Made by a program: the position numbers and the translations under genes | From: an uncultured Clostridia bacterium | Lineage (GTDB): Bacteria; Bacillota; Clostridia; TANB77; CAG-508 | Length of the DNA: 43,007 nt | Assembly: GCA_944393325.1 (NCBI GenBank) | Contig: CALXZU010000010.1 | Location: 1-43,007, forward strand | Direction: 5' to 3' | In this document: one piece after another, positions 1 to 10,199 of the stretch | Layout: each line of letters begins with the position of its first letter | How positions within the stretch are numbered: position 1 is the first letter of the stretch | Notes under the pieces: model-generated | Database searches by the model: none | What the model was told of the DNA's origin: nothing | The model's input: the letters and a program-made list of their open reading frames with translations, nothing else

Positions 1-2418
1 ATCTCTTCTTTTGTTCCCATCTTTAATTCATTTAGCTTTTCAAGTGACATTAATACTTCTCTTGGTTTACTTCCTTGGTATCCAGAAATTATTCCTCTTT
101 CTTCCATCTGGTCTATAATCCTTCCGAGCACGTGCATATCCCACCTTAAATCTTCTTTGTATAAATGATGTTGATGCTTGTCCTGTTTCTACAACTGTTT
201 GTATTGCATCCATTAAAAATGGGTCTGTTTCATCATCTTGTGTTTCTGCAATTTCTTTATCAGATTTATTGCTATTTTCTATACTTTCTAAAATATCTTC
301 ACTGTAAGTTGCTGTTCCATTTGACTTAATAAAGCTTACTATTTTTTCAACCTCATCATCTGATACAAATGCTCCTTGTACTCTTGATGGTTTTGGTGCT
401 CCTGCTGGGAAGAATAACATATCACCTTTTCCAAGTAATTTTTCTGCACCTACTGTGTCTAATATAGTTCTTGAATCTACTTGTGATGATACTGCAAATG
501 CTATTCTTGATGGTACATTTGCTTTAATTAAACCTGTTATTACATCAACAGAAGGTCTTTGTGTTGCAATTACTAAGTGCATTCCAGCTGCTCTTGCTTT
601 TTGTGCTAATCTACAAATTGCATCTTCTACATCATTTTTTGCAACCATCATTAAATCGGCAAGCTCATCTATTATTATTACTATTTGTGGTAATTTACCA
701 AATTCATTTTCTTTTTCAATTGCTTTATTATATCCTTTTAAGTCTCTTACTCCTTTTTCTGCAAATTTATTGTATCTATCGTCCATTTCTTGCACTGCCC
801 AAGCTAAAGCTCCTGCTGCTTTTTTAGGGTCTGTTACAACTGGAATTAAAAGATGTGGTATTCCATTATATACAGAAAGTTCAACTACTTTTGGGTCTAC
901 CATTACAAATTTTACTTCACTTGGTTTTGCATTATATACTATACTTGTAATAATTGTATTTATACATACACTTTTTCCAGAACCTGTTGAACCTGCAATT
1001 AGTACATGAGGCATTTTTGCAATATCAGCAAGCTGAACATTTCCTGCTACATCTTTTCCAAGCCCAACTGTTAATTTTGATTTATTTTCCTTAAATTCTT
1101 TACTATCTAATATTTCTCTAAAATGTACAACTTCTTTTTCTTTATTTGGAACTTCTATTCCAACTGCTTGTTTTCCTGGTATTGGTGCTTCAATCCTTAT
1201 TGTTTCAGCTGCTAGGTTTAGCGCAATATCATCTGCTAAGTTTGCAATTTTACTTACTCTTACTCCCTCTGCCGGTTTTAATTCATAACGAGTAATTGCA
1301 GGACCTACTGATACATTTTCTACTTTTGCTGATACTCCAAAACTATATAGTGTTTTTTGTAGTTTTGTTGCAGTGTCTGTTAAAGCCTTTGCTCCGCCTT
1401 TTAGAGTTTTCTTTCCAGGCTTACTTAAAAGCTCAACTGGTGGATATTCATAGTGTTCGTCTTCTACGACAACACTATGTTCTAATTGTAATACTGCTTT
1501 TTTCTTATCTTCTTTTTGTTCTTCTACTTCTTTAAATAAATTGCTATCTATTACATCAGGCTGTATTTCTTCTTTTGCAAACATAGATTTTTTCTTACTC
1601 TCTTTTGTTAATGGTTCTAAATCGTCATTTGAGTGATCATATTTCTTTAAGCCCTGTTTTTCATCTCCTGTGTCCACAATTCTTCCACCGAAATTTATTT
1701 TTATCTGGTTTTCCATTGGTTCTTTTTCTTGTTTTTCTAATTTTGCCATTTCTATTTTTGCTTTTCTTTCTTCTCTCATTCTCTTTCTTCTTTGGCTAGG
1801 TGTTTCCTCTTGTTCTTCTCTTTCTTTTGCTAATTCTTCCCTTCTTTCAAATCTTTCTTCACGTTTTTCTTCTATTTTATCCATAAACATATTTATCATG
1901 TCTGATAAATTTATTCCAAATGTAAATACAAGTAAAATCACTGCTACACCTATACAAAAAATAACTGCTCCAACGTTTCCTAAAAGTTTTGCTAAAACTA
2001 CTCCTCCTACTGCTCCTATTGCACCACCACCATGACCTTGTGATCCATAATAATATGCATCTTTTACGACTTCAGACATTTCTTTTGAAGAATCTAATTC
2101 ACCACTTGAAATTTGAAATACACTAAATACAATAGCCAAAGAAACTAAAGCTATTCCATATTGTATTAATTTTGATGTTATTTCTTCTCTTCCATCTGAA
2201 GCTAGTTTTATTGCAATAGCAATACCACCTACTGGTAGCACATATTGCATTATTCCCATTATTCCACCTAATATTTCATTTAATTTTATTCCTACTGTTC
2301 CTGATTTTGTATATATTAAAACAGCTAAAAGTATACTAAGTACTATTAGTGTAACTACTGCTATATCTAATCTTGAGGCTGATTTCTTTCTTTTTTTATA
2401 TCTTCTTTTTTTAGCCAT
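1..2418 (-). CDS. ftsK: DNA translocase FtsK/SpoIIIE, partial at window edge, with +1 shift at CGG
   Basis: This is a membrane-anchored, ATP-driven DNA pump that moves chromosomes through the division or sporulation septum. Several N-terminal membrane helices (about residues 20-170) precede a charged linker (190-330) and the RecA-like motor. The motor has Walker A 'AGSTGSGKS' near residue 480 and Walker B 'IVIIIDELADL' near 585. The C-terminal winged-helix gamma domain begins 'STSFIQRRFKVGYARA'. There the zero frame meets CGG at 124-126 and would run into a short nonsense tail ending at 67. Skipping one base restores the family-typical 'GRIIDQMEERGIISGYQG', which stays open to the window edge. 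I prefer the ATG at 2418 over the one at 2427, because the latter is fused to the Shine-Dalgarno AAAGGA. A hairpin terminator lies just upstream of the gene. Confidence 0.95.
124..126 (-). other. +1 frameshift site at in-frame CGG (ftsK)
   Basis: On the coding strand the context is GCA CGT GCT CGG AAG G. Reading GCT-(C)-GGA-AGG-ATT-ATA gives the conserved Ala-Gly-Arg-Ile-Ile of the FtsK gamma domain. Confidence 0.9.
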
Positions 2419-2446
2419 TTCGACCATCCTTTCTTTAATCCCTAAA

Positions 2447-2484
2447 AAGTCAGATTTTTAAATAAAAATTTCCAAATCTGACTT
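2447..2484 (-). terminator. Rho-independent terminator between the coiled-coil gene and ftsK
   Basis: An 11-bp perfect inverted repeat (AAGTCAGATTT / AAATCTGACTT) is followed on the minus strand by a short T run. It lies between the stop of the upstream coiled-coil gene and the ftsK ribosome-binding site. Confidence 0.8.
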
Positions 2485-2492
2485 CTTTCGTT

Positions 2493-2996
2493 TTACTTTA
2501 ATTCTTTTCTACTATTTTGAATTGTTTTTATTGTGTCTTCTAATGATATTTGCATAATCTTTAATGCTTCTGTCATGTTTGTTCCTAATTTGTTTAATGT
2601 TTCACTTATTACATCTTCTGTGTTTGCAAGTAAACTATCTGCATATTCTTTTGTTCCTTTTGAGATTTCTCTTGACATCTCATTTGCTGTTTCTATTATT
2701 TCTGTCTTTTGATCATATGCTTTTCTTGTTATTTCATGTTCATCTACCATTGCAATTATTCTATTTTCTGCTTCTTTTACTATTCCATCCGCTTCTTTTT
2801 GAGCTTCTACTAATATTCTTTGTCTTTCTTCTTTTACCCATTTTGCTTGTTTTAATTCATCTGGTAGCTTTATTCTAATTTCTTTTATTAAATCTAGCAT
2901 TTCTTCTTTATCTACTATTCCTTTTGATGTAAATGGAAGACTTTTGCTATTTTCTAATAAATCCTCTAAAGTTTCCAATAATGTAAAAATCTCCAT
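2493..2996 (-). CDS. Coiled-coil protein resembling ATPase subunit-like/DivIVA-like proteins
   Basis: This 167-residue protein has no signal peptide or membrane helix. Its middle (about residues 45-110) is strongly helical and charged, with 'KEADGIVKEAENRIIAMVDEHE' heptad character, as in ATP-synthase b-subunit-like or DivIVA-like proteins. Clostridia often carry such a protein, usually named only 'ATPase', beside rsmD, and here it follows rsmD closely. The start has the strong Shine-Dalgarno AAAGGGG. The function is unknown. A scaffold role near the membrane or division site is only a guess from the coiled coil. Confidence 0.75.
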   Translation of the reverse strand: MEIFTLLETLEDLLENSKSLPFTSKGIVDKEEMLDLIKEIRIKLPDELKQAKWVKEERQRILVEAQKEADGIVKEAENRIIAMVDEHEITRKAYDQKTEIIETANEMSREISKGTKEYADSLLANTEDVISETLNKLGTNMTEALKIMQISLEDTIKTIQNSRKELK

Positions 2997-3011
2997 GGTT
3001 TTACCCCTTTC

Positions 3012-3560
3012 CTAATTCTTATTTATAAAAATAAGATGTATACGACCATACTTTCTTTTATCTATAATTTTTACTTTTAACTCTTCTATTTGTTTTAATA
3101 TTCTTTCTTCTTCATCTGTTTCTATTATTACCAAACTATTCGCACTTAATATATCAAGGTCAAGTATTTTTTTAAGCGATTTATATACCAAATCTGTTTT
3201 ATAAGGTGGATCAATATATACTATATCCATCTTTTCTTTTAAATCTTCCAACATATTTTCATAATCTTTTTTATATAAAACAACTTCATTTTCTAAATGT
3301 GTTCTTTCAATATTCTTCTCTATAACATTTATTGCTTGTTTGTTTTTTTCACAAAGAATTACTTTTCTTGCTCCTCTACTTGCTGCTTCTAATCCTATTG
3401 CCCCACTTCCTGCAAACATATCCAAGAAATTACTTTCTTCAATATCGTTTTGTATTATATTAAATAAAGATTCTTTTACTCTATCTAATGTTGGACGAGT
3501 TAAATTTCCTTCTAGTGTATTCAATTTTGTTCCTCTTGCTTTTCCACTAATTATTCTCAT
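3012..3560 (-). CDS. rsmD: 16S rRNA (guanine(966)-N(2))-methyltransferase RsmD
   Basis: RsmD is an S-adenosylmethionine-dependent enzyme that methylates G966 of 16S rRNA in the small subunit. The 182 residues match the usual family length. The N-terminus 'MRIISGKARGTKL' and 'TRPTLDRVKESLFNII' are RsmD hallmarks. The SAM-binding loop is 'LDMFAGSGAIGLEAASRGA' (about residues 46-64), and the catalytic N-methylase motif 'DPPY' lies near residue 117. The gene is followed after 15 bases by the coiled-coil gene, so the two are probably co-transcribed. No CGG codon occurs. Confidence 0.95.
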   Translation of the reverse strand: MRIISGKARGTKLNTLEGNLTRPTLDRVKESLFNIIQNDIEESNFLDMFAGSGAIGLEAASRGARKVILCEKNKQAINVIEKNIERTHLENEVVLYKKDYENMLEDLKEKMDIVYIDPPYKTDLVYKSLKKILDLDILSANSLVIIETDEEERILKQIEELKVKIIDKRKYGRIHLIFINKN

Positions 3561-3715
3561 AAAAAAACCTCTTTTTGATGTTATTATTTTATTCTTTTTT
3601 TTTCAAATGGTCAATACTATTAATACAAATGTAATATATATTTAACAGTTTTGTAACATTATCACATAATTAGCAAAAAATAGCAAGATAACCTTACTAT
3701 TTTCTACATTTTACA

Positions 3716-3945
3716 TTATTCTATTGCATATTTTGCAATCACTGCTCCAGATGTACCTGTAATTGTTATTCCTTCTTCATTTGTTGGTGTTCCGAAGTAG
3801 TATAAATTCATCTTTTCCTTCTATTGCATGTATATTTTCATATGTCGGTATATCATATTCATTTAAAATATTTCCATCATTCATATCGTATACTAAAATT
3901 TATTATCTTCACTTATTCCTACAAAACTTTCTTTATTTCTTTTGT
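3716..3945 (-). pseudogene. C-terminal remnant of a beta-propeller-like protein
   Basis: Downstream of the AAA-ATPase-like gene the minus strand carries coding remains. One frame reads '...KESFVGISEDNKF' before a stop. The next frame reads 'VYDMNDGNILNEYDIPTYEN' and continues to CGG at 3792-3794. After skipping one base it reads 'GTPTNEEGITITGTSGAVIA' and ends at TAA 3716-3718. The first break looks like loss of one T in a T run and is true decay. The second is the same CGG shift seen in intact genes. The short strand-like repeats suggest one blade of a PQQ/WD40-like propeller, but the family is not identified and no start codon or ribosome-binding site is visible. Confidence 0.5.
3792..3794 (-). 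other. +1 frameshift site at in-frame CGG (gene remnant)
   Basis: The context is ATA CTA CTT CGG AAC. Skipping C gives CTT GGA ACA CCA and an open frame to a stop 74 bases further on, continuing a sensible peptide. Confidence 0.6.
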
Positions 3946-3980
3946 AAATACTCTATCTAAAATAACTTTCACATTTTTTG

Positions 3981-5666
3981 TTAAATCTCTTCTACATATA
4001 ATTTATCTACTACTGCTACTACTGTATATTTCTTTATCTTTTTTATATCTTTTACATAACTTCCTCTACAATATTTTTCTAATTGTTTTTTTGCCTCTTT
4101 TTGTTCTTTTTGCAACTCTTTTTCTTCTGTTTTCTTTAAATACTTAAATTCTATTATTATAGAATAATATTCTTTATCTTTTGGTAATAATATTAAATCA
4201 CTATATCCTCTTTCTATTTCCATTTCTGATATTACATTATATATCTCAAAACTCATTGATATACTAAAGAAAAATAATTTTATATATTTTTCATCAAAAT
4301 TCTCGTAGTCTCTATTTGATAAATTTTTTAAATACTTTTCTATTATATTAACTAAACTTCCTATTTTTCCTTCTATTGCTATATCTTTTAATATTTCTTG
4401 ATATTCACTTTCTTTTATTCTTAAGTCTGTTTCTTTTTCTATTAATTCAATAAAATATTCTGCATATATTTCTTTCATTACTTGGTTTGGAACTTTTAAC
4501 TCTACCATTCCTAAACTTTTTCCCACTATTGTTAAATATCCTAAATAATATAACATTGATAATAACTCTCTTTCTCCGAATGTTGTCTCTGGATTAAATT
4601 TTTGAGTTATTTTTGTTACTAATTTTTCTCCTAATACTGTTTTTCCTATTATATCTAATCTATTTTCATTCCTACAAAGTTTTAACATATTTCCTACTTT
4701 ATTATAATCACTTTCTATATTTACATCTATTAACTCTTCTGGTATTTTTCCAAAACTTATATATGAGTTTAAGAAATATAAACACATATTTGAATTGTAT
4801 AAATTTCTATTTTCTTTTACCTCTGTTGAAAATCTATATCCATCATAGTTTTCTTTCATTATTGGTAATAACTCTTCTTGCTTTTCTTTTTCTATTTCTT
4901 GTACTTCCATTATTTTTACTAATTCTTCTTCTGTGAATCCCATCATTTCATTAAATCTTGGATCTCTTGTTAAATCTGTTACTATATTAAATCCTGATGT
5001 CATACTATCTAATGTTATTGGGGCTACTCCTGTTATAAATATTCTATCTACTACACTTTCTGTTCCTCTTTTTAATACTTCATACCATTTTCTTATTTGT
5101 CCATTTTTTGATACTAAATTTTTAAAACTTTCTGTCTGAAATTCTAATAATTCATTTGCAAAATGGTCATATTCATCTATTATTACATACATTTTTTCAT
5201 TCTGTTTTTGATATTCAAATGCCGTTATTAAACTATTTAGTAACCCTTCTGTACTTAATTTAGGATTTATATAAAAATCTATTTCATATCTATTTACAAA
5301 TTTTTGTATTGAATCTTTTACATTTTCTTTAAATCCTTCCATTGTTGTTTCTTCATCTTTTGTATTTATTCCTGAAAAATTAAATCTTAATATATAATAA
5401 CTATTTTTCATTTCTGTTGGATTTTTTCCTATATAAGTTTCTCCAAATAATTCTTCAAATTTATCTTTTTTATTTACATCATAATAATTTTCTAAAACAC
5501 TTGTAAATAACGTTTTTCCGAACTTTCTTGGACGTAAAAACATTATCCTTTTTTCAGCTAAATCTTCTAATTTCTCTATATATTTAGTTTTATCTACATA
5601 ATAATAATTTTCCTCAACTAATTCATCATAATTACTTACTCCATATGGTAATTTTTTCATTCTCAT
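3981..5666 (-). CDS. AAA-ATPase-like / PD-(D/E)XK nuclease-like protein
   Basis: This 561-residue protein has the architecture of a family highly expanded in gut Clostridia and Bacteroidetes (AAA-ATPase_like followed by PDDEXK_9). The N-terminus 'KLPYGVSNYDELVEENYYYV' and the modified Walker A region 'RPRKFGKTLFTSVLENYY' (about residues 45-62) are typical. 'YVIIDEYDHFANELL' near residue 165 is the Walker B-like acidic segment. Near the C-terminus 'YSDLILLPKDKEYYSIIIEFKYLK' fits the PD-(D/E)XK core, with Asp and E-x-K. The biological role of the family is not established; mobile-element or conflict-system links have been proposed. The gene stands alone, with a good Shine-Dalgarno and long AT-rich flanks. 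Confidence 0.85.
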   Translation of the reverse strand: MRMKKLPYGVSNYDELVEENYYYVDKTKYIEKLEDLAEKRIMFLRPRKFGKTLFTSVLENYYDVNKKDKFEELFGETYIGKNPTEMKNSYYILRFNFSGINTKDEETTMEGFKENVKDSIQKFVNRYEIDFYINPKLSTEGLLNSLITAFEYQKQNEKMYVIIDEYDHFANELLEFQTESFKNLVSKNGQIRKWYEVLKRGTESVVDRIFITGVAPITLDSMTSGFNIVTDLTRDPRFNEMMGFTEEELVKIMEVQEIEKEKQEELLPIMKENYDGYRFSTEVKENRNLYNSNMCLYFLNSYISFGKIPEELIDVNIESDYNKVGNMLKLCRNENRLDIIGKTVLGEKLVTKITQKFNPETTFGERELLSMLYYLGYLTIVGKSLGMVELKVPNQVMKEIYAEYFIELIEKETDLRIKESEYQEILKDIAIEGKIGSLVNIIEKYLKNLSNRDYENFDEKYIKLFFFSISMSFEIYNVISEMEIERGYSDLILLPKDKEYYSIIIEFKYLKKTEEKELQKEQKEAKKQLEKYCRGSYVKDIKKIKKYTVVAVVDKLYVEEI

Positions 5667-5947
5667 TACCTCTCTTTCTTAACTTATAATAATATTTTAC
5701 TATAATAGTTTTTAAAAAGCAAGTAATTTACATAGCTAATTGTTTAAAAGAGTAATCTATTATTCCATTATAAACTTCCCAAGTTTTATTGTCCTCCATT
5801 TAATAAAATTCCACATTTTACAACTAAAATTGGAATTTCTATATTTTTCATAATATAATTTAATATCAGCTCTATTATTTTCTTTTCTCTATAATAAAAA
5901 TAGTATAAGTATAATTATTATACTATATACTATTTCTTATTTTTATA

Positions 5948-7657
5948 TTACATTTTATCTGGCATTTCCATCCCAAGTAAAGCTGTTCCTTCTTTTAAAA
6001 CTTTAGCGGTTGCATAACTTAAATAAACTCTTGCATTTTTTATATCATCATCTTCTACCATTATTTTGTTTTCATTATAAAAAACACTATATGCTTTAGC
6101 TAAATCTATTAAATATCTTGATAAAATAGATGGCTCTTCTTTTTCAGTTACTGCAATTAATATATCTTGGAAATTATATATTAATTTTAATACTTCTTGT
6201 GAATAATTATCATTTAATTTTTCAAAATCTATATTAGTAATATCTGAAATTTTTCCTGCTTTTTCTAATACACTTTTTATCCTTACATAAGTATATTGTA
6301 TATAAGGGCCTGTCTCTCCTTGGAAATTTAGTATTGTATCCCAATCAAATATTTCATCTTTTACTCTATTATTTGATAAATCGTTAAATATAATAGCACC
6401 TACTCCAACTTTTTTTGCTGTTTCTTCCTTGTTTTCTAAGTCAGGGTTCTTCTGTTCTATTATAGTCTTTGCTCTTTCTATTGCTTCATTTAATAAGTCT
6501 TCCAATTTTATAATATTACCTTCTCTTGTTGACATCTTTCCTTCTGGTAATAAAACCATACCAAAAGGCACATGTAATAATCCATCTGTATATTTTTTGT
6601 CTAATCCTAGATATTTCGCTGTTGCAAATACTTGTTTAAAATGTAATATTTGCTCATAAGAGGTTACATATAGTGCTTTTTCAAAATCATATGTTCTTGC
6701 TCTATAAAGTATTGCTGCTAAATCTCTTGTTGCATATGTTGTTGAACCATTTGATTTTATAATAATACATGGTGTGTCTATTCCATCATCACTTAAATCT
6801 ACTATTTTAGCACCTTGTGAATCTATTAATTTCCCTGATTTTTCTAAAAGCTCAACTACTTCATGCATTTTATCTGAATAAAATGCTTCTCCGTTCCAAG
6901 ATTCAAATTTACTACCTAACAAATCATATACTTTTTGAAATTCTTTTAAACTAACTGTTTTAAATCTTTCCCATAATTTAGTACAATTTTCATCTCCATC
7001 TTCTAATAGTTTAAAATTATTTCTGCATGCTTCTAATACTTTTTCATCTTCCTTACACAAATTATTTATTCTTATATAAATTTTTGTTAACTCATTTATA
7101 GGATCACTATCTATATCATATTCATCACCCCATAATTTATATCCTTCTATTAGTTTACCAAATTGTGTTCCATAATCTCCCAAATGATTTACACCTGTTA
7201 CATTATAGCCCAAAAATTTATAAATATTAGATAAAGCTCCTCCAATAACTGTTGAACGTAAATGCCCAATATGAAATGGTTTTGCTATATTAGGTGCTGA
7301 ATAATCTATTACTATATTTCTTCCTTCACCAATTTTTGCTCTTCCATATTCTTCTTTTTTTGTAATCTCTTCCAAGACTTCTTTTGTTATCACATTTTTA
7401 CTTACAAAAAAATTTAAAAATCCTCCTACAACTTCTATTTTATCTATTCCTGTTCCTTCTAAATTTATTTTTTCTTTAATTTCATTTGCAATCATTTGAG
7501 GCGCTTTTTTTAATTCTTTTGCAAGTCTAAAACACGGAAAAGAATAATCCCCATTTTTATTGTCTTTAGGTACTTCTATATAACTTAATAATTCTTTTTT
7601 ATCAATTTCTACAATTTCTTTTAATTTTTCTGCAATTTCATCTTTAAAATTAATCAT
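5948..7657 (-). CDS. argS: Arginyl-tRNA synthetase
   Basis: ArgRS charges tRNA-Arg with arginine in the cytoplasm. The class I signature 'PNIAKPFHIGHLRST' (HIGH) lies near residue 120 and the KMSKS-type loop 'KMSTREGN' near 375. The N-terminal Add1 domain and the C-terminal DALR anticodon-binding domain, ending 'LLGMEMPDKM', are both present, giving about 569 residues, normal for the family. I start at 'MINFKDEI', which has GGGAGG at good spacing, rather than at the in-frame 'MSLWEEK' upstream. The gene matters here because CGG is an arginine codon in the standard code, and this window suggests it is not used as one. The enzyme itself looks ordinary. It follows galE by about 25 bases. Confidence 0.96.
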   Translation of the reverse strand: MINFKDEIAEKLKEIVEIDKKELLSYIEVPKDNKNGDYSFPCFRLAKELKKAPQMIANEIKEKINLEGTGIDKIEVVGGFLNFFVSKNVITKEVLEEITKKEEYGRAKIGEGRNIVIDYSAPNIAKPFHIGHLRSTVIGGALSNIYKFLGYNVTGVNHLGDYGTQFGKLIEGYKLWGDEYDIDSDPINELTKIYIRINNLCKEDEKVLEACRNNFKLLEDGDENCTKLWERFKTVSLKEFQKVYDLLGSKFESWNGEAFYSDKMHEVVELLEKSGKLIDSQGAKIVDLSDDGIDTPCIIIKSNGSTTYATRDLAAILYRARTYDFEKALYVTSYEQILHFKQVFATAKYLGLDKKYTDGLLHVPFGMVLLPEGKMSTREGNIIKLEDLLNEAIERAKTIIEQKNPDLENKEETAKKVGVGAIIFNDLSNNRVKDEIFDWDTILNFQGETGPYIQYTYVRIKSVLEKAGKISDITNIDFEKLNDNYSQEVLKLIYNFQDILIAVTEKEEPSILSRYLIDLAKAYSVFYNENKIMVEDDDIKNARVYLSYATAKVLKEGTALLGMEMPDKM

Positions 7658-7682
7658 TTTTTCCTCCCATAAACTCATATTG

Positions 7683-8687
7683 TTAACTATTCTTTTCTAT
7701 ATAATTCCAAGAATCTTTACACATATCTTCTAAACTCTTAGTTGCAACCCAATTTAATTCCTCTTTTGCTTTTTTAGGGTCTGCATAACATGTTGCAATA
7801 TCTCCTTCTCTTCTTGGTGCTATTCTATATGGTACATCTTTTCCCGTTGCTTTTTCAAATGCCTTTACCATATCCAAAACACTATATCCTTTACCAGTTC
7901 CCAAGTTATATATAAATATACCTTGTCCTTCTTTATCTAATTTATTTAAAGCACATACATGTCCTTTCGCCAAGTCCACTACATGTATATAATCTCTAAC
8001 TCCTGTTCCATCTGGTGTATTATAATCATTACCAAAAACAGATAATTCTTTCAAAGTTCCAGCAGCTACTCTTGCAATATAAGGCATTAAATTATTAGGG
8101 ATACCTTGTGGCTCTTCACCAATTAAACCGCTTTCGTGTGAACCAACTGGATTAAAATATCTTAAAATACAAATATCCCAAGTATTATCTGATTTATATA
8201 AATCTTTTAAAATTTGTTCTATAAACAACTTAGAAGTACCATAAGGGTTAGTTGTGCCTCCTGTTCTACATTCCTCAGTTAATGGTATTTTTTCAGGCTC
8301 ACCATAAACTGTTGCTGATGAACTAAATATAAATTTCTTAACATTAAATTTCTTCATAGTTTCCAAAAGTACTAAACAACCTGTTATATTATTATGATAA
8401 TATTCAAGAGGTTTTTGTACAGATTCTCCAACAGCCTTATATCCTGCAAAGTTTAATACAGCATCTATCTCATTTTCTTCAAAAACTTTTTCTAACGCCT
8501 GTTTATCTAAATAATCCATTTCATAAAATTTAAAATCTTTGCCTGTAATTTTCTTTATTCTTTCTAAAACCTCTGGCTTACTATTAGAAAAATTATCTAA
8601 AATTACAATTTCTTTTCCTTCATTTAATAATTCAACAGCAGTGTGACTTCCAATATATCCTGCTCCTCCTGGTAATAATATTGCCAT
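7683..8687 (-). CDS. galE: UDP-glucose 4-epimerase GalE
   Basis: GalE interconverts UDP-glucose and UDP-galactose using tightly bound NAD, supplying sugars for the envelope and the Leloir pathway. The Rossmann glycine motif '[15 protein letters not shown]' is at the N-terminus. The catalytic region '[19 protein letters not shown]' and the Y-x-x-x-K '[14 protein letters not shown]' follow. '[20 protein letters not shown]' and '[12 protein letters not shown]' are typical of GalE. I chose the ATG at 8687, which gives 334 residues and has GGAAGGAG just upstream. An upstream in-frame extension would run through an intergenic hairpin and is unlikely. Confidence 0.95.
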   Translation of the reverse strand: MAILLPGGAGYIGSHTAVELLNEGKEIVILDNFSNSKPEVLERIKKITGKDFKFYEMDYLDKQALEKVFEENEIDAVLNFAGYKAVGESVQKPLEYYHNNITGCLVLLETMKKFNVKKFIFSSSATVYGEPEKIPLTEECRTGGTTNPYGTSKLFIEQILKDLYKSDNTWDICILRYFNPVGSHESGLIGEEPQGIPNNLMPYIARVAAGTLKELSVFGNDYNTPDGTGVRDYIHVVDLAKGHVCALNKLDKEGQGIFIYNLGTGKGYSVLDMVKAFEKATGKDVPYRIAPRREGDIATCYADPKKAKEELNWVATKSLEDMCKDSWNYIEKNS

Positions 8688-8704
8688 AATTAACTCCTTC
8701 CTGG

Positions 8705-8737
8705 GGCTGTTTTTTTCCTCCGTCCCCAAAAACAGCC
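8705..8737 (-). other. Intergenic hairpin between cysS and galE
   Basis: GGCTGTTTTT and AAAAACAGCC form a 10-bp stem around a G-rich loop (GGGGACGGAGG). It begins at the cysS stop codon and ends just before the galE Shine-Dalgarno. There is no T run on the coding strand, so it may be an RNA-stability or attenuating hairpin rather than a full terminator. Confidence 0.5.
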
Positions 8738-10128
8738 TAATTTTTTTCTATTTTCATTCCTTCTTTTGTGTCTTTTACACTATATCCTTTTTCTTTTATA
8801 ATATCTCTTAATCTATCTGATTCTTGCCAATCTTTGTTTTCTCTTGCCTTTTTTCTTTCTTCTACAAGTATCAATATTTCTTCTGGTATTTCTATATTTA
8901 TATCTTCTTTATCATCTTCGTTTATTTTTAATCCCATTATGTCATCAAATTTTAATAAAAGTTTTGCAAATTCAGGTGATTTTTTTTCATTTCTAATTAC
9001 ATCCCATACTACTCCCATAGCTAAAGGCATATTTAAGTCATCATTTATTGCCTTATGGAATTTTTCTTCATATTCATTTATTAATTTTTCATCTATTTCA
9101 TCTTTTCCCTCTAAATGTGTTTTATATCCTTTTTTTAGTCTTTCTAAAGATTTTTCTGTTGCCTCCAAACTTTCCCATGTGAAGTTTAGTTTATTTCTAT
9201 AATGTGATGAATAAGTAAACAATCTATATGATAATGGATTAAATCCTTTATTTATTATATCTTTTAATAAATAAACATTTCCCAGACTTTTTGACATTTT
9301 TCCACCATCTATTAAAAGATATTCTCCATGTAACCAATATCTTGCTGGAATTTTCCCACAGTATCCTTCACTTTGTGCTATTTCATTTTCATGGTGTGTT
9401 GGTATTAAATCAATTCCTCCTGTATGTATGTCAAACTGTTCTCCTAAATATTTTTGTCCCATTGCTGAACATTCTATGTGCCACCCTGGATAACTTGGTC
9501 CCCATGGACTATCCCATTTCATTAAATGATTTTTAGGTGCTTTTATCCATAATGCAAAATCATAGTGATTTTTCTTTTCTGGGTCTACATTTACTCTTGC
9601 TCCAGCTTTTTGATTCTCTACATTTAGATTAGATAGAACTGGATATTTTTCAAGTTTAGAAACGTCAAAATATATTGCTGTAGATGTCTCATAAGCATAA
9701 CCTTTTTCTACTAAAACTTTTACATATTCAAGCATTTCTTTTATATGGTCTGTTGCTTTACATACAATTTCTGGTGTTTCTACGTTCGATGCTTTTAAAT
9801 CATCAAAAAACAATTTTGTATAATGTTTTGCTATTTCTTCTGGAGTTTTGTGCTCTTCTCTTGCTGATTTTATCATTTTGTCTTCCCCTTCATCTCCATC
9901 TGATACTAAATGCCCTACATCTGTTATATTCATAGCATGTTTTATTTTATAGCCATTATAACGTAAAACTCTTCTTAATACATCTTGGAATATACTTGTT
10001 CTTAGATTTCCTATTGTTGCGTCTTTATATACAGTTGGTCCGCATGAATATATTCTAACTTCTTTTTCGTCAATTGGTTTAAAAAGTTCTTTTTTTCTTG
10101 TTAATGTATTATAAAAAAATATATCCAT
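8737..10128 (-). CDS. cysS: Cysteinyl-tRNA synthetase
   Basis: CysRS attaches cysteine to tRNA-Cys. The zinc-binding and signature region '[20 protein letters not shown]' is near residue 27. '[26 protein letters not shown]' holds further zinc ligands, and the KMSKS loop is '[10 protein letters not shown]'. The C-terminal helical domain ends '[16 protein letters not shown]'. Length is about 463 residues, as usual. The start at 'MDIFFYNTL' has AAAGGA upstream; the longer in-frame start would begin inside a 16-bp hairpin. CGG triplets on the coding strand, such as in 'SCGPT', are all out of frame. Confidence 0.96.
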   Translation of the reverse strand: MDIFFYNTLTRKKELFKPIDEKEVRIYSCGPTVYKDATIGNLRTSIFQDVLRRVLRYNGYKIKHAMNITDVGHLVSDGDEGEDKMIKSAREEHKTPEEIAKHYTKLFFDDLKASNVETPEIVCKATDHIKEMLEYVKVLVEKGYAYETSTAIYFDVSKLEKYPVLSNLNVENQKAGARVNVDPEKKNHYDFALWIKAPKNHLMKWDSPWGPSYPGWHIECSAMGQKYLGEQFDIHTGGIDLIPTHHENEIAQSEGYCGKIPARYWLHGEYLLIDGGKMSKSLGNVYLLKDIINKGFNPLSYRLFTYSSHYRNKLNFTWESLEATEKSLERLKKGYKTHLEGKDEIDEKLINEYEEKFHKAINDDLNMPLAMGVVWDVIRNEKKSPEFAKLLLKFDDIMGLKINEDDKEDINIEIPEEILILVEERKKARENKDWQESDRLRDIIKEKGYSVKDTKEGMKIEKN

Positions 10129-10146
10129 AATTTTTTCCTTTCTTTT

Positions 10147-10182
10147 CTTATAAAATACCAAGATAACTTGGTATTTTATAAG
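10147..10182. terminator. Perfect 16-bp hairpin between the PBP gene and cysS
   Basis: CTTATAAAATACCAAG, a 4-base loop and CTTGGTATTTTATAAG form a perfect stem. The T run follows on the plus strand. On the minus strand the hairpin sits between the PBP stop codon and the cysS ribosome-binding site. It may block readthrough or shield an mRNA end. Confidence 0.65.
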
Positions 10183-10199
10183 ATTTTTTTAAAACTACT

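Noticed and set aside
454..1009. Long plus-strand open frames opposite ftsK and many other genes
   Set aside because: They mirror the AT-rich, T-poor coding strand of real minus-strand genes and encode Leu/Phe-rich nonsense.
5667..5947. T-box leader before argS or other synthetase genes
   Set aside because: No T-box core sequence or specifier hairpin was seen upstream of argS, cysS or lysS.
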